DNA of 5,698 nt from GWA2-46-10 sp964361435. Lineage in GTDB: Bacteria > Patescibacteriota > Minisyncoccia > UBA6257 > Colwellbacteraceae. The stretch lies in assembly GCA_964361435.1 (NCBI GenBank), contig CAYIAN010000033.1, positions 1 through 5,698 of the forward strand, in the 5' to 3' direction. Position 1 is the stretch's first letter; the number at the start of each line of letters is the position of its first letter. The position numbers and the translations under genes are program-made. The notes below the pieces were generated by a model, which saw only the letters and a program-made list of their open reading frames with translations, was not told the DNA's origin and made no database searches. Positions 3,541 to 5,698 of the stretch are shown here, piece after piece.

Positions 3541-4158
3541 ATGATAGTACTCTCCGCTCTTGAGGAACTTAAGGCTCAAATCTCTAGGGACTCTTCCTTG
3601 CCGCTCCACACCAATCTGGTTTTTGGCGAAGGTGATCCGCAGGCCAAGGTTGCCTTTGTGGGTGAAGCTCCGGGGGCCAATGAAGATCAACAAAAACGTC
3701 CCTTTGTGGGAAGGGCGGGACAGTTGTTAGATAAATTGATACAAGGAGTTGGTTGGAAGCGTGGGGATGTATACATTACTAACATCGTAAAGCGCCGTCC
3801 CCCTGAAAATCGCGACCCCTTACCTGAAGAGATAGAGGCGTATAGGCCATATCTCGAAAAAGAGCTCTCCATTATAAACCCCAAAGTCATTGTTCCTCTG
3901 GGGCGTTTCTCTATGTCCTATTTCATTCCTGAAGGGAAAATTTCCCGTGACCAAGGAACCGTTTTTCTAGTTAACGGGGTGTTAATTATGCCCGTATACC
4001 ACCCAGCAGCAGCGTTGCGTAATCCGAATTTAATCAAGGATCTTGAAAATGCCTTCGCAAAACTCCCCAAGCTCATCGAAAGGCATAAAGAGGTGATGGA
4101 GCGTAAGCTAGCGGAGGGTCAAAGTAACACCCCCAAAACACCGAGGTCTCTTTTTTAA
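3541..4158 (+). CDS. family-4-like uracil-DNA glycosylase without iron-sulfur cysteines (205 aa)
   Basis: Uracil-DNA glycosylases cut uracil from DNA to begin base excision repair. The family-4 pattern is clear: NLVFGEGDP (25-33), the active-site motif GEAPGANED (41-49), RPFVGRAGQLLD (53-64), TNIVKRRPPENRDP (80-93), a NPKVIVPLG strand (113-121) and the second uracil-pocket motif YHPAAALRNP (153-162). Family-4 enzymes normally hold a [4Fe-4S] cluster with four cysteines: a CxxC before the first strand, one in the KCRPP motif, and one in the following helix. Here the protein has no cysteine at all: the N-terminal loop is shortened (RDSSLPLHTN), Arg85 replaces the KCRPP cysteine and Tyr101 the helix one. 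All other motifs are intact, so activity is likely but unproven. The C-terminal tail (about 182-205) is Lys/Pro-rich and looks disordered. It converges on the antiporter with 3 nt between stops. Confidence 0.88.
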   Translation: MIVLSALEELKAQISRDSSLPLHTNLVFGEGDPQAKVAFVGEAPGANEDQQKRPFVGRAGQLLDKLIQGVGWKRGDVYITNIVKRRPPENRDPLPEEIEAYRPYLEKELSIINPKVIVPLGRFSMSYFIPEGKISRDQGTVFLVNGVLIMPVYHPAAALRNPNLIKDLENAFAKLPKLIERHKEVMERKLAEGQSNTPKTPRSLF

Positions 4159-4161
4159 GAA

Positions 4162-5698
4162 CTAGGTATTCTTTTTAGCTACTCTTCTGTGGGGTATGCC
4201 CCTTAAATCCAGCACCTGAGCGTCCCTCTCTTGGAGCCTAGCCAAACCGGAGAATCCCTTGCCCCCGCTAATGGCCTGGGCCAGCTCCCAACCTCCAGAA
4301 AAGTGGGGCATAATTACGTAATTAGCTCCTTTTTTATAGAACTCCTTGGCGTCTTCGTCACTACCGGCTGTCACAACTACCTTCGCTTTTCCCCTAGCTT
4401 CTAAAATAGTCATATTGTCTTTCTTGCCTGGAACGGTAGAGATAATAAGGCGTGCCTTTCTCAACCCAACTAGATTTTGGATCTCTTCATCCGCCACATC
4501 TCCATAAACCACGGGCACCCCTTCTTGTTGAAGGGTCTTTACTACCACCGGATCAAAATCGAGCGCCACAAAGTCTTCTCCTCCATTGCTGAGCGCCTGT
4601 AAAATACTCCCTCCAGTACGGTGCACTCCAACCAATACAACGTGGTTTTCGAAATTTCTCTCCAGTGGGGTTTCTTCTATTAATTTGCGTCGAAACTCAA
4701 AAAATTTTAGGAATGGTTTCAAAGTTTTGTATATCCCCTCACCGTAAATAATGAAATACGAGGAGATAAAGATGGTAACTATCCCCACGAAGGTAATGAG
4801 GGCTGTGTGTGTTGCATCTATGTGTCCCAAGCGCAAGCCTAGGGCTGCAATGATTAAGCTAAACTCCGATATTTGGGCAACAGTTACACTCGCCAGGAAA
4901 GAAGTACGCGCTCTATATCCCAAAATGCCCATAAGTAGCATCACTATCAGCGGATTTCCAACCAGCACAAAAAGAGAAAGGAGTAGCGCTGGAACAATCG
5001 CGGTAACCGCCCCGGCAATCAGCATCTTCGTTCCTAACCCTACGAAAAATAGGATTAAGAAAAAGTCTCTGATCGGGCGCATGCGCGCGCCTATTTGAAA
5101 ATGTTCTGAGGAGTTAGCTAAAGCCACACCCGCCAGGAATCCACCCACTTCTATGGAAAGACCTACCATCTCGGTAAGCGCTGCTATTCCTAAAACCCAG
5201 GCGATACTAAACAGATACAACATCTCCTGGGAACGCCCCACTCTATTCAAAAGCCTTGGCAAAAAACGCGACCCGATGAATGTGGCCACAACCAAAATCG
5301 ATCCCCTAACAACAGTAAAAGCAAAATCCAGGGGAGAGGTTCCATTCCCCTGTAAACCGGCGAGTATGATCAAAACCAATATGGCCACAAAGTCTTGAAG
5401 GAGTAAGAAGCCGACCACGATTCTCCCGTAAAGACTCGTAAGTTCTTTCTTCTCAGAAAGAAGTTTTACTACGATAATTGTTGACGAGAAAGTCAGGGCG
5501 ATAGATATATAAACGGCTGGGATAGTGGCAAATCCCAGAGCTGTGGTAATTAAATATCCAATACCGAATGTAAAAACTATCTGCCCCAACCCTGTAATCA
5601 AGGCTGGTAGTCCGACATTTTTTAAATCTTTAAAATCCAACTCTAGCCCTACTAGAAAAAGAAGAAGCGCCCCTCCAATGGGCGCCAACCCTTCAATA
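4162..5698 (-). CDS. Kef-type CPA2 cation/proton antiporter with RCK domain, N-terminus outside the window
   Basis: A membrane exchanger that swaps K+ or Na+ for H+, gated by a cytoplasmic nucleotide-binding domain. The frame is open to the window edge: Ile-Glu-Gly precedes a Leu codon at 5688 (TTG), which falls inside the conserved LAPIGGALLLFLVGLEL segment and is unlikely to be the start. Roughly one or two membrane helices are missing. Numbering from that Leu, the membrane part spans about 5-315 and shows SSTIIVVKLLSEKKEL (68-83), the ion-binding Gln98-Asp99, GLSIEVGGFLAGVALANS (176-193), RPIRDFFLILFFVGLGTKM and ISEFSLI. An RCK/TrkA-N Rossmann domain follows from about 348 to 475, with GVHRTGG, LDFDP and VYGDVADEEI. 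A TrkA-C domain is not evident. The short basic tail ends VAKKNT. The exchanged ion cannot be told from sequence alone. Confidence 0.9.
   Translation of the reverse strand, partial: IEGLAPIGGALLLFLVGLELDFKDLKNVGLPALITGLGQIVFTFGIGYLITTALGFATIPAVYISIALTFSSTIIVVKLLSEKKELTSLYGRIVVGFLLLQDFVAILVLIILAGLQGNGTSPLDFAFTVVRGSILVVATFIGSRFLPRLLNRVGRSQEMLYLFSIAWVLGIAALTEMVGLSIEVGGFLAGVALANSSEHFQIGARMRPIRDFFLILFFVGLGTKMLIAGAVTAIVPALLLSLFVLVGNPLIVMLLMGILGYRARTSFLASVTVAQISEFSLIIAALGLRLGHIDATHTALITFVGIVTIFISSYFIIYGEGIYKTLKPFLKFFEFRRKLIEETPLERNFENHVVLVGVHRTGGSILQALSNGGEDFVALDFDPVVVKTLQQEGVPVVYGDVADEEIQNLVGLRKARLIISTVPGKKDNMTILEARGKAKVVVTAGSDEDAKEFYKKGANYVIMPHFSGGWELAQAISGGKGFSGLARLQERDAQVLDLRGIPHRRVAKKNT

Noticed and set aside
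4751..5398. Plus-strand frames opposite the antiporter gene
   Set aside because: They are antisense to conserved transmembrane motifs, without start signals or family features.
1..5698. CRISPR arrays, tRNA genes, transposases, inverted terminal repeats and attachment sites
   Set aside because: No regularly spaced repeats, tRNA-like cloverleaf with a CCA-type end, recombinase motifs or flanking direct repeats were found by eye, even around the 1-965 block.

Overview
The window most resembles a Patescibacteria/CPR genome, perhaps Microgenomates. This is inferred from the gene set and the sequence style: very compact spacing, overlapping genes, a membrane-anchored Clp-N protein, a Nudix hydrolase of the Ap4A type, and a cysteine-free family-4-like uracil-DNA glycosylase. 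No rRNA or other taxonomic marker is present beyond infC, rpmI and rplT, so the placement is tentative. A run of exactly 100 N (2491-2590) marks a scaffold gap.

Positions 1-965 look unlike the rest. They hold three small plus-strand genes of 53, 87 and 34 codons, each with a strong Shine-Dalgarno sequence and GC-ending codons, with no TTA, CTA or ATA. Strong RNA hairpins surround them: a 24-position stem (57-109) that covers part of the first ribosome binding site, a nested terminator (291-362), a hairpin at 390-426, and a clear terminator at 924-964. None of the three proteins is recognisable; two are tiny membrane proteins. The block may be an acquired or mobile segment, a fast-evolving accessory locus, or a misassembly joined near 965-978.

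Positions 979-4161 hold ordinary cellular genes with few or no Shine-Dalgarno sequences. A small DUF4870/Tic20-like membrane protein (minus) diverges from the translation cluster infC-rpmI-rplT (plus). rplT runs into the gap. On the other side of the gap, converging on rplT, is an overlapping minus-strand pair: a membrane-anchored protein with two Clp-N-like repeats and no AAA+ ATPase, then a Nudix hydrolase whose C-terminus is lost in the gap. A 38-bp divergent promoter region separates the Clp-N gene from a family-4-like uracil-DNA glycosylase (plus). In at least two of these genes the -10 box ends 6 nt before the ATG, which predicts leaderless mRNAs.

Positions 4162-5698 hold most of a Kef-type CPA2 cation/proton antiporter with a C-terminal RCK/TrkA-N domain (minus). 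It converges on the glycosylase with 3 nt between stop codons, and its N-terminus lies beyond the window. Apart from the infC-rpmI-rplT translation genes, the genes share no obvious pathway: they cover translation, DNA repair, nucleotide clean-up, protein quality control and ion homeostasis.
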